A stretch of 7,614 nucleotides of DNA from CBDTYW01 sp965364735 (GTDB taxonomy: Bacteria > Actinomycetota > Nitriliruptoria > Nitriliruptorales > Nitriliruptoraceae): contig CBDTYW010000184.1 in the NCBI GenBank assembly GCA_965364735.1, positions 1-7,614 of the forward strand. The letters are read 5' to 3'. A program made the translations under genes and the position numbers. Shown here piece by piece: positions 1 through 5,626 of the stretch. How positions within the stretch are numbered: the first letter of the stretch is position 1; the number at the start of each line of letters is the position of its first letter. The notes below the pieces were generated by a model. It saw only the letters and a program-made list of their open reading frames with translations, was not told the origin of the DNA and did no database searches.

Positions 1-152
1 GCCATCTCGTTGCGCACCGTGGCGGCGCTGATGTCGAGGCCCGCGGACTCGACGACGCGACGCGAGCCGACGGCCTCGCCCGTGGCGACGTACTCCGCGA
101 CGATCGCGCGGAGAACCGCAGCCTTGCGCTCATCGAGCTGAGGGCGCGGCAT
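1..152 (-). CDS. hrcA: HrcA heat-inducible transcriptional repressor, N-terminal fragment
   Basis: This is the first 50 codons of a gene that runs off the left edge of the window. The translation begins MPRPQLDERKAAVLRAIVAE, continues through a YVATGEAVGS stretch and ends in ISAATVRNEM. This matches the N-terminal winged-helix DNA-binding part of HrcA, whose family hallmarks are the 'EYVATGEPVGS' and 'SPATVRNEM' blocks. HrcA represses chaperone genes (groESL, and dnaK or dnaJ operons in some lineages) by binding CIRCE inverted repeats, and is kept active by GroEL. The ATG at 152-150 is preceded by GGGG with 6 bases of spacing (minus strand), which supports this start. A TTGACA lies on the minus strand at 280-275, but no convincing -10 box follows it. 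I see no CIRCE element (TTAGCACTC-N9-GAGTGCTAA) upstream in 153-347. The dimerisation and effector domains lie outside the window, so integrity cannot be judged. Confidence 0.92.
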   Translation of the reverse strand, partial: MPRPQLDERKAAVLRAIVAEYVATGEAVGSRRVVESAGLDISAATVRNEM

Positions 153-347
153 CCCTTGCCCCTGCGGTGTCGACGACGGCACCCGTCACTCGTTTCGTCG
201 GCCCTGCACGTGGTCTGCGGGAGCCTAGCGGCCTCCCCGCCGGCCCCAGGCGTTGCTGCGCGCGGCACGCTGATGTCAACAGGTCTATCGTCGTCACCGA
301 ACGGTACGACGACCACGTCGGCCGGAGCTGACCAGATCGAGGGCACC

Positions 348-506
348 ATGCCGATCGCCATGATCGACCGCGAGCCGGGCGAGGACGAGGACGGCGCCTC
401 TTCCTCCACACAGGGCAGCGGTGCCAAGAAGAAGCTCGCGATCCTCGGCGGCCTCGCCGCGCTGATCGGGGTCGTCGCGGCCCGCCTCCGGTCACGCCAG
501 AGCTGA
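348..506 (+). CDS. Small single-pass membrane protein with PIAMID N-terminus, function unknown
   Basis: This is a 52-residue protein. Residues 1-7 (MPIAMID) are followed by an acidic, Ser/Gly-rich stretch (8-26), a KKK basic patch (27-29), one hydrophobic segment at about 30-45 (LAILGGLAALIGVVAA) and a basic tail (RLRSRQS). The charge pattern suggests one membrane helix, with orientation unclear. I chose the ATG at 348 because GAGGG lies 4 bases upstream and because the next gene opens with nearly the same peptide (MAPIAMID) at its own start. The frame stays open further upstream (ATG at 273, and beyond to 156), but that extension is low-complexity and lacks a good ribosome site. It is the first gene of a same-strand trio with a holin-family and a DUF3618 gene. 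No recognised family; the membrane helix is seen, the role is unknown. Confidence 0.65.
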   Translation: MPIAMIDREPGEDEDGASSSTQGSGAKKKLAILGGLAALIGVVAARLRSRQS

Positions 507-561
507 CCAGCGGCCGCCCACCCGGTGCTGCCACCGATGTCCCGCGCCCTCTGGCGCTAGT

Positions 562-597
562 GTCACGTGACGGCGCGAACTGCGCGCGCCCCCGTCA
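562..597 (+). promoter_or_regulatory. Perfect palindrome GTCACGTGAC overlapping a possible hairpin upstream of the holin-family gene
   Basis: GTCACGTGAC (562-571) is a perfect 10-base palindrome. Overlapping it, TGACGG (568-573) can pair with CCGTCA (592-597) and CGCG (574-577) with CGCG (583-586), giving a 10-bp stem with an AACTG loop and a 5-base bulge on the 3' arm. The element lies in the 107-base gap between the small membrane gene and the ATG at 614. It could be a protein-binding site, an attenuating hairpin or an internal promoter region. It is not a textbook terminator, as no T-run follows. GC-rich DNA produces such stems by chance fairly often. Confidence 0.3.
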
Positions 598-613
598 GCG
601 AAAGAGCTCCAGC

Positions 614-1069
614 ATGGCACCGATCGCGATGATCGACGAGGACCCCAACTGGGTCGACCCCAACGCGGTCGACCCGCCCGCGAAGCGTGCCGCCGCGCTG
701 CTCGTCGGGGAGCTGATCACCGACGCCCAGACGCTCGTGCGCAAGGAGGTCGAGCTCGCCAAGGCTGAGGTCAAGGCCGAGCTCAACGGCGTCAAGAAGG
801 GCGCGCTGTTCGGCGGGATCGCCGCAGCCATCGGCCTCTACCTGATGTTCTTCGTCGGGATGGCCATCACGGCCACGCTGGATCTCTGGATGCCGGCGGC
901 GCTTGCCGCCTGGGGCACGGTCATCCTCCTGATCGTCATCGCGGCCATCGCAGGGCTGCTCGCCAAGAAGAAGTTCTCGTCGGTGTCCCTGGCACCGACG
1001 CAGGCGCAGGAATCGGTCAAGGAGAACGTCGCGTGGGCCAAGACCGCGCTCTCCTCCAAGAAGAAGTGA
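614..1069 (+). CDS. Phage-holin-family (Phage_holin_3_6, YqjE-like) membrane protein
   Basis: This 151-residue protein has an acidic N-terminus (MAPIAMIDEDPNWVDPN), then an amphipathic helix around 27-60 with the pattern LITDAQTLVRKEVELAKAEV, two hydrophobic segments (about 64-88 and 93-117), a KKK patch and a C-terminal stretch ending ESVKENVAWAKTALSSKKK. This layout and the 'LVRKEVELAKAEV' and 'SVKENVAWAK' blocks match Phage_holin_3_6 (PF07332), a chromosomal family that includes E. coli YqjE. Despite the name it usually has no lysis role, and nothing here suggests a prophage. The ATG at 614 is favoured over the GTG at 560 because it places PIAMID at the same position as in the preceding gene; the ribosome site (GAAAGAG) is modest. 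It is followed after 10 bases by the DUF3618 gene, so the two are probably co-transcribed. A membrane-structural or stress role is inference by analogy with the yqj genes. Confidence 0.82.
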   Translation: MAPIAMIDEDPNWVDPNAVDPPAKRAAALLVGELITDAQTLVRKEVELAKAEVKAELNGVKKGALFGGIAAAIGLYLMFFVGMAITATLDLWMPAALAAWGTVILLIVIAAIAGLLAKKKFSSVSLAPTQAQESVKENVAWAKTALSSKKK

Positions 1070-1079
1070 CGGGGACCCC

Positions 1080-1478
1080 ATGACCGACGAACGCCAGCAG
1101 ATCCTCAACGAGATCGCCGCCGCCAAGGCGCGCCTCGAGAGCAACGTCCAGGCCCTCACCGAGAGCCTCCCCCCCGGCGCGGTCGTGGCCGCCCAGGCCA
1201 AGAAGTACGGCGCCCTCGCCGGCGGCGGGGCGCTCGTCCTCGGCGTCGGCGCCGCGATGATGAAGTCGAAGGCTGCGGCCAAGGCCCGTCGTCGTGAGCT
1301 CGAGCTCACCGCCGACGTCCTCGCGAGCCGCTTCACCGGGATGCTCCCGGTGATGCTGGAACGCCCGGCGTCGGAGAAGCGCAGCGGCAGCACCAGCAAG
1401 ATCGCGCTGGCTGCAGCCCTTGCTGCGCTCGCGCTCGCGGGGCTGCAGTTCAAGCAGGGCCAGTCCTCGCTCGACTGA
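1080..1478 (+). CDS. DUF3618-domain membrane protein
   Basis: This 132-residue protein opens with a charged helix, RQQILNEIAAAKARLESNVQ (residues 5-24), continuing ALTESL. This is the signature of DUF3618, a short domain common in actinobacterial membrane-associated proteins of unknown function. A Gly/Ala-rich hydrophobic stretch at about 44-60 and a second at 107-122 (KIALAAALAALALAGL) are probable membrane segments. Between them lies a basic, helical region (KSKAAAKARRRELELTADV). The ATG follows GGGG with 4 intervening bases and lies 10 bases after the holin-family stop, supporting one transcript. Pairing of DUF3618 with a PF07332 protein is common in Actinomycetota. The gene ends 17 bases before the stop of the converging hemW, and I see no obvious terminator hairpin in that gap. 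Molecular function unknown. Confidence 0.8.
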   Translation: MTDERQQILNEIAAAKARLESNVQALTESLPPGAVVAAQAKKYGALAGGGALVLGVGAAMMKSKAAAKARRRELELTADVLASRFTGMLPVMLERPASEKRSGSTSKIALAAALAALALAGLQFKQGQSSLD

Positions 1479-1495
1479 TCCGGACCAGCGCGGGC

Positions 1496-2674
1496 TCAGC
1501 GCAGCCGCAGCACCGCTTCATCCAGCAGGAACCAGCCGGCCTCGGTCGACTGGAGCCGCCCGCAGGCCGTCGTGACGAGGTCGTGATCCATCGCGTCCTC
1601 GAGCGCCATCGGCTCGATCGGCGGGGCGTCGAGCGGGTGCAGGCCCTCGCGAAGGCGCAGGCCGAGGAGCAGCCGTTCGGTGGCGCGCTCGTCGTCGTCG
1701 AGGGTCTCGCTGCCGGCGACCGGGGACTCCTCCGCCTCGACCGCGGTCACCCAGGACTCGATGCTGCGCGACTCCCAGGTCCGCGTCCCGTCGTGGTGGC
1801 CGTGCGCGCCGACCCCGAGGCCGAGGTAGTCGCCGTGACGCCAGTACAGCTCGTTGTGTCGGGAGCGCTTCGCCGGTCCGAGCGACCAGTTGCTGATCTC
1901 GTAGTGGACGAAGCCACCGACGCCGAGGATCTCGTCGGCGACGTCGAAGCGGGTCCGCTGGACGTCAGGGTCGGGCGAGGCGAGCGTGCCCTGCGCGACC
2001 CGTCGGCCGAACGGCGTGTTGTCGTGGATCGTCAGCGCGTAGGCCGAGAGGTGGTCGGGCGCGAGCGCCATCGCTGAGGTGAGCGTCCGAGCCCAGTCCT
2101 CGTCGGTCTCGCCCGGCGTGCCGAACATCAGGTCCAGGCTCAGCTCCGGAACCCCGGCCTCGCGGGCGACGTGCACCGCGGCGGCGATCGTGTCCGGACC
2201 GTGCCCACGCTCCAGCAGCTCCAGCAGCCCCGGCGTGAACGACTGCGCCCCGAGGCTCAGCCGGGTGAGGCCCGCCCCGAGCAGCGCCGCGAACATCTCC
2301 GGCGTCGCGGTCTCGGGGTTGCACTCGACGGTGACCTCGGCGTCGGCAGCGACCTCGAGCTCCTCGCCGACGACCCCCAGCAACGACGCGAGCGCGTCCG
2401 GGGCGAGCAGCGTGGGCGTGCCGCCACCGACGAAGATCGACGTCACCGTCGGCCACGCCCCGCCGTCCGCACCGCGCCCCGCGGCGACGGTCCGTCGGAC
2501 GTGGTCGCGCAGCGCCGCGACGTAGCGGTCCTGCCACGCATCATGGCGATCAGAGGTCGCGAAGTCGCAGTAGCCACAGCGATGGGCGCAGAACGGCACG
2601 TGCAGGTAGACGCCGAACCCGGCCTTGCTCCCGGACTCCACCGGCGATTCCAGCCAGCGCCGCTGATCCGTCAT
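1496..2674 (-). CDS. hemW: HemW, radical SAM heme-binding protein (HemN-like)
   Basis: This 392-residue protein is full length for the family. The radical SAM cluster motif is CAHRCGYC (Cys29, Cys33, Cys36) followed by DF. It lacks the extra cysteine of true coproporphyrinogen dehydrogenase HemN (CxxxCxxCxC), which separates HemW from HemN. Further family blocks are GGGTPT (83-88), VECNPET (116-122), LGAQSF (141-146), DLMFGTPGET (181-190), YEISNW (258-263) and HNELYW (273-278), the last fitting the HNxxYW heme-binding motif. The HemN C-terminal domain covers roughly 330-392. HemW is thought to bind heme and deliver it to membrane respiratory proteins, using an iron-sulfur cluster and SAM. The ATG at 2674 has GGAG 5 bases upstream; the frame stays open to 2797, but that extension would cross the divergent TetR start. 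hrcA lies on the same strand downstream, beyond the membrane-protein module. Confidence 0.95.
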   Translation of the reverse strand: MTDQRRWLESPVESGSKAGFGVYLHVPFCAHRCGYCDFATSDRHDAWQDRYVAALRDHVRRTVAAGRGADGGAWPTVTSIFVGGGTPTLLAPDALASLLGVVGEELEVAADAEVTVECNPETATPEMFAALLGAGLTRLSLGAQSFTPGLLELLERGHGPDTIAAAVHVAREAGVPELSLDLMFGTPGETDEDWARTLTSAMALAPDHLSAYALTIHDNTPFGRRVAQGTLASPDPDVQRTRFDVADEILGVGGFVHYEISNWSLGPAKRSRHNELYWRHGDYLGLGVGAHGHHDGTRTWESRSIESWVTAVEAEESPVAGSETLDDDERATERLLLGLRLREGLHPLDAPPIEPMALEDAMDHDLVTTACGRLQSTEAGWFLLDEAVLRLR

Positions 2675-2734
2675 CGTCGCTCCGTCGTTGGGGTCGGACG
2701 GTACCGAGGCCGTCAGGACCCACGGTCCGCGGCT

Positions 2735-2749
2735 GTTACCATCAGTAAC
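2735..2749. promoter_or_regulatory. Candidate TetR operator: inverted repeat GTTAC-CATCA-GTAAC
   Basis: GTTAC (2735-2739) and GTAAC (2745-2749) are perfect inverted arms around a 5-base centre. This is the only A/T-rich patch in the 116-base divergent gap between hemW (start 2674) and the TetR gene (start 2791). Within it, TACCAT (2737-2742) resembles a -10 box on the plus strand, though no good -35 box is seen. An inverted repeat over a probable promoter next to a TetR gene is the usual arrangement for autoregulation, and the site might also affect hemW. A weaker neighbouring repeat is GGACC-cac-GGTCC (2716-2728). Palindrome seen; operator role inferred. Confidence 0.5.
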
Positions 2750-2790
2750 GGCGCACCTCCCCGCGTCACGCTCTCCACGAAGGAACCCTG

Positions 2791-3405
2791 GTGTCACCCC
2801 GGACGAACGAACGTCGTGCCCGACGGCGCGAGGCGTTCGTGGAAGCGGCAGCCACGGCGATCCGGCGGGTCGGTCCGGGCATCTCGATGGCCGACATCGC
2901 AGCTGAGGCCGGGGTGACCAAGCCCGTCCTGTACCGCCACTTCACCGACAAGGGCGACCTCTACGCGACGCTGGCGGACCGCTGGGTGAGCGAGCTCGTC
3001 GCCGCGATGGCCCCGTCGCTCGACGGGCTCACCGACCCGTTCGAGCGGATCCAGGTCACGATCAGCGTCTACCTCGAGCGGATCGACGCCGACCGCGCCA
3101 TGCACGACTTCCTCACCCATCGTGCCGCGAGCGAGCAGCCCGAGGCCGCGCACGTCCTCCAGCACGTCGTCCACCAGCTCGGTGATCGCATCGCCGGGAT
3201 CGTCGCGTCCGAGCTCGAGCGCTCCGGCCTGTCCAGCGCCGGCGCGGCCCCGATCGCCCACGGGATGATCGGGATGGTCCAGGCCGCTGGCGACTGGTGG
3301 CTCGCCGACCAGTCGATGTCGCGCGACGACGTGGCCGCACACCTCACGCAGGTCCTCTGGCACGGGTTGCCGGGCATGGACCGAGCCACCGTCAGGACCC
3401 GATGA
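2791..3405 (+). CDS. TetR/AcrR-family transcriptional regulator
   Basis: This 204-residue protein has the TetR N-terminal DNA-binding domain. A basic leader (NERRARRREAFVEAAATAIR) is followed by the helix-turn-helix at about 31-52 (ISMADIAAEAGVTKPVLYRH), then FTDKGDLYATL. The helical C-terminal part (about 65-195) would form the ligand pocket and dimer interface; its end contains DWWLADQSMSRDDVAAHLTQ, a pattern common in TetR proteins of actinobacteria. The GTG start at 2791 is supported by AAGGA (2780-2784) six bases upstream and by the normal N-terminal length. The stop overlaps the start of the alpha/beta-hydrolase gene, so the two are probably co-expressed. An inverted repeat at 2735-2749 is a likely binding site. 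The ligand is unknown; given the partner, a lipid or acyl compound is a reasonable guess only. Confidence 0.93.
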   Translation: MSPRTNERRARRREAFVEAAATAIRRVGPGISMADIAAEAGVTKPVLYRHFTDKGDLYATLADRWVSELVAAMAPSLDGLTDPFERIQVTISVYLERIDADRAMHDFLTHRAASEQPEAAHVLQHVVHQLGDRIAGIVASELERSGLSSAGAAPIAHGMIGMVQAAGDWWLADQSMSRDDVAAHLTQVLWHGLPGMDRATVRTR

Positions 3406-4682
3406 TGATGCGCCCCCACGAAGCCGTCGGCATCGCCGACTTCGGCTCCGACTTCGCCGTCGAGATCGCCACGCGCGCCCACGAGGCCCACGAGGCGATC
3501 GCCGACCGCGTGTACGCGGCGGTCCCGATGTCGCGCCCCGTCCAGCTCGTCCACCGCAGCGTCGAGCGCGGCGTCGACCGGGCGGTCCGCTTCCTCCTGC
3601 CAGCGACGATGAAGACCGCAGGGCGCGCCCTCGCGGCGCTGCTCCCGCTGGCCGCCAAGGGTGACGAGCTCCCGTCGATCGACCGGTTCCCGCTCGGCAA
3701 TCAGCTCGTGGCCACCGCCAACGGCTTCTTCGGTGATCAGCTCATCACGGACGCCAACCCGATCGCGTTGACGATGGGGCTGCGCACGGAGCTGCCGGAC
3801 GGCCGTGCGGTCGACCTGCCGATCAAGGCAGCCGCGTTCAGCGAGCTGCTCCCCCGCGTCACGCCAGAGGTCATCGTCTTCGTCCACGGGCTCTCCGAGA
3901 TCGAGCGCGCGTGGACCTTCCAGTCCGAACGCCACTGGGGCGAGCCCGGCTCCAGCCACGGGACCCGCCTCGCCGACGACCTCGGCCTGACCCCGCTGTT
4001 CGTCCGCTACAACTCCGGCCAGCGGATCTCCGCATCCGGCCGTGAGCTGCACCTCATCCTCGAGCGCATCGTCGCCTCATGGCCGGTTCCCGTCGAGCGG
4101 CTCGTCATCGTCGGCCACTCGATGGGTGGGCTCGTCACGCGCTCCGCGTGTGACGCCGCGGCCCGGACGATCGCCGATGGTGCTGACGTCGTGTGGCCCG
4201 AGGTCGTCAGCGACATGGTCCTCCTCGGCGCCCCGAACAACGGCTCCGGGCTCGAGCGCGTCGTCAACAACGCGATCCCCGTGATGGACCGCATCGGAGA
4301 GCTCGCCCCGTTCGGACGGTTCCTCCAGCGTCGGGCCGTCGGGATCAAGGACCTGCGCCACGGCTCGGTCCGCGACGAGGACTGGGAAGCCCACCACGTC
4401 GACCACCCGCACGACGTCCGTACCGATGCGCTCGTCCTCGACGCGATGCGCGTTCACGCGATCGGGACGACGATGTCGCGCGACCCCGAGTCCCACCTCG
4501 GCCGACGATTCGGCGACCTGCTGGTGAACTGGGCCTCGTCCAGCGGCTCCGGCGACGGACGCGAGCAGGGCTTCACCTCCCGCACGTTCCTGCCGTCGAT
4601 GACGCACTTCGGCCTGCTCAACCACCCAGAGGTCTACGCGGTGGTTCGTGACGTGCTGACGCCCGAGCCCGCCTCAGGCTGA
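3402..4682 (+). CDS. Alpha/beta-hydrolase, lipase/esterase-like (PGAP1-like fold)
   Basis: This is a 426-residue protein. The hydrolase core starts near residue 155: VIVFVHGL (157-164, oxyanion-hole strand and HG motif), then VIVGHSMGGLV (235-245) with nucleophile Ser240 in a GHSMG elbow, then DMVLLGAPNNGSGLE (271-285), typical of lipases that act on bulky esters. Asp372 (RFGDLLV) and His402 (THFGLLNHPEVY) are the likely acid and base of the triad; this assignment is inferred from position. Residues 1-150 form an Ala-rich, probably helical region I do not recognise. There is no signal peptide, so it is probably cytoplasmic. Three ATGs in a row (3402, 3405, 3408) follow AGGA (3394-3397). The first overlaps the TetR stop as ATGA; the second has the best spacing. 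The gene ends by overlapping the convergent SGNH gene by 9 bases. Substrate unknown. Confidence 0.88.
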   Translation: MMMRPHEAVGIADFGSDFAVEIATRAHEAHEAIADRVYAAVPMSRPVQLVHRSVERGVDRAVRFLLPATMKTAGRALAALLPLAAKGDELPSIDRFPLGNQLVATANGFFGDQLITDANPIALTMGLRTELPDGRAVDLPIKAAAFSELLPRVTPEVIVFVHGLSEIERAWTFQSERHWGEPGSSHGTRLADDLGLTPLFVRYNSGQRISASGRELHLILERIVASWPVPVERLVIVGHSMGGLVTRSACDAAARTIADGADVVWPEVVSDMVLLGAPNNGSGLERVVNNAIPVMDRIGELAPFGRFLQRRAVGIKDLRHGSVRDEDWEAHHVDHPHDVRTDALVLDAMRVHAIGTTMSRDPESHLGRRFGDLLVNWASSSGSGDGREQGFTSRTFLPSMTHFGLLNHPEVYAVVRDVLTPEPASG

Positions 4683-4685
4683 GGC
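4671..4685. repeat. Palindrome GCCTCA-ggc-TGAGGC across two convergent stop codons
   Basis: A perfect 6-bp inverted repeat with a 3-base loop holds both the lipase stop (4680-4682, plus) and the SGNH hydrolase stop (4674-4676, minus). Each strand reads through the same short hairpin at its gene end. It might act as a weak two-way terminator or transcript-end stabiliser, but the stem is short and no T-run follows on either side. Confidence 0.35.
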
Positions 4686-5435
4686 ACGCGCCACGTCCAT
4701 CAGCGCCTCGACCGTGGCCGAGGCCATCCCGGCCTCGCCGAGCGCGTTCGGGTGGAACTGGTCACGTCCGAACATCGCGGGGCCGGGCCGCTGGGCGAAC
4801 GTCACGAAGATCTCGGCGTGCTCTGCCGCCACCTCGGACTGGATGTCGTTGACCTGTCGGCAACGGCGACCGACCGCCAGGCTGAGCGGCCAGCCGAAGC
4901 CCGGCGCCTCGGTGAGGTCGGCGCACCCGACGAACGCGACGTCCGCGTCAGGCGCGGCCTCCCGGATCGCGCGGAGCAGCTCCGTGGTGTCCGCCGCAAG
5001 CCGCCGCAGCGGCGTGCGGTGGATCATGTCGTTGACGCCGCACGAGGCCACCACGACGTCCGGCCGCATCACCGAGAGCATCGGCACCTGGTTGGTGACG
5101 AGGTCCGCGGTCCGCGCGCCCGAAACCGCATACGAGCGGACCTGGACACGACGTCCGGTGGCCGTCGCGAGCCCCCGGGCGAACAGCCGCGGGAAGGCGA
5201 AGTCGGCGTCCTCAATCCCGAATCCGTCGGCGGCGGAGTCGCCGATCACGACGACGCGCAACGGCTCGCCGAGCCCGGACCCGACGACGGCGTCATGGTC
5301 TCGCCGCAGGGACTCGAGCGGCTTCGCGTCGCGACGCACCCGGAGCAGGCGTGCTCCGTTCGCCACGACCGCCCCGCCCGCGGCGACGGCCACCACGCCA
5401 GCTGCGGCGCCGGCGACTCCACGCGTCGACGTCAT
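4674..5435 (-). CDS. SGNH/GDSL-family hydrolase with N-terminal membrane anchor
   Basis: This is a 253-residue protein. An Ala/Gly/Val-rich hydrophobic segment (residues 7-27) followed by basic residues suggests an N-terminal anchor or uncleaved signal, placing the enzyme outside the membrane. The four SGNH blocks are present: VVVIGDSAADGFG (61-73) with nucleophile Ser67; AVSGARTADL with Gly106; GVNDM (133-137) with Asn135; and DQFHPN (225-230) with Asp225 and His228 completing the triad. Members are esterases, lipases, thioesterases or carbohydrate acetyl-esterases; the exact substrate cannot be read here. The ATG at 5435 puts the hydrophobic segment near the N-terminus, but its ribosome site is weak; a GTG at 5477, 14 codons upstream, is the alternative. 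It is transcribed divergently from the ABC exporter and converges with the lipase gene. Confidence 0.9.
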   Translation of the reverse strand: MTSTRGVAGAAAGVVAVAAGGAVVANGARLLRVRRDAKPLESLRRDHDAVVGSGLGEPLRVVVIGDSAADGFGIEDADFAFPRLFARGLATATGRRVQVRSYAVSGARTADLVTNQVPMLSVMRPDVVVASCGVNDMIHRTPLRRLAADTTELLRAIREAAPDADVAFVGCADLTEAPGFGWPLSLAVGRRCRQVNDIQSEVAAEHAEIFVTFAQRPGPAMFGRDQFHPNALGEAGMASATVEALMDVARASA

Positions 5436-5581
5436 GGGAGCTCGTCGGGTGAGCTGGGACCAGCGGTGCAGGGGCACGGAGCATTCCGGGGTCGAGGCGA
5501 CGGCGCCCGACGCTACCTGCGACGCTGGCTCCGAACGACCCTGCGCGCGCCGGACGCAGGCCGGCGCTCGCGTGCTTCCGG

Positions 5582-5606
5582 GACCGGCCCGCGCGGGCGT
5601 ACGGTC
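5582..5606. promoter_or_regulatory. Inverted repeat in the SGNH/ABC exporter divergent gap
   Basis: GCCCGCGCGGGC (5587-5598) is a perfect 12-base palindrome, flanked by matching arms GACCG (5582-5586) and CGGTC (5602-5606) with a 3-base offset (GTA) on the right. It sits just upstream of the exporter's ribosome site (GGAG, 5618-5621). It could be an operator or a 5' leader hairpin. In such GC-rich DNA the inner palindrome alone is weak evidence; the matching outer arms make it somewhat stronger. The rest of the 191-base gap shows no clear promoter boxes. Confidence 0.3.
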
Positions 5607-5626
5607 GGAGCAGCTCTGGAGCCACG

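Noticed and set aside
208..318. Distant 8-base inverted repeat ACGTGGTC / GACCACGT (208-215, 311-318)
   Set aside because: The arms are about 95 bases apart without further pairing; such matches are expected by chance in this base composition.
156..347. Upstream extension of the small membrane protein to 156 or 273
   Set aside because: The extra residues are Arg/Ser/Thr-rich low complexity, lack a good ribosome site, and would bury the PIAMID peptide that stands at the start of the next gene.
614..1069. Holin-family gene as evidence of a prophage or lysis cassette
   Set aside because: PF07332 proteins are ordinary chromosomal membrane proteins; there is no endolysin, structural or integrase gene nearby.
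1496..2797. Annotation of the radical SAM gene as coproporphyrinogen III oxidase (hemN)
   Set aside because: The cluster motif is CxxxCxxC followed by DF, without the fourth HemN cysteine, and HNELYW fits HemW.
3069..4052. Long minus-strand frame opposite TetR and the lipase
   Set aside because: Low-complexity shadow translation; both plus-strand genes have clear family motifs and ribosome sites.
5576..5605. TTCCGG-N18-TACGGT as a promoter for the ABC exporter
   Set aside because: The -35 match is poor and the -10 only partial; not distinguishable from background.
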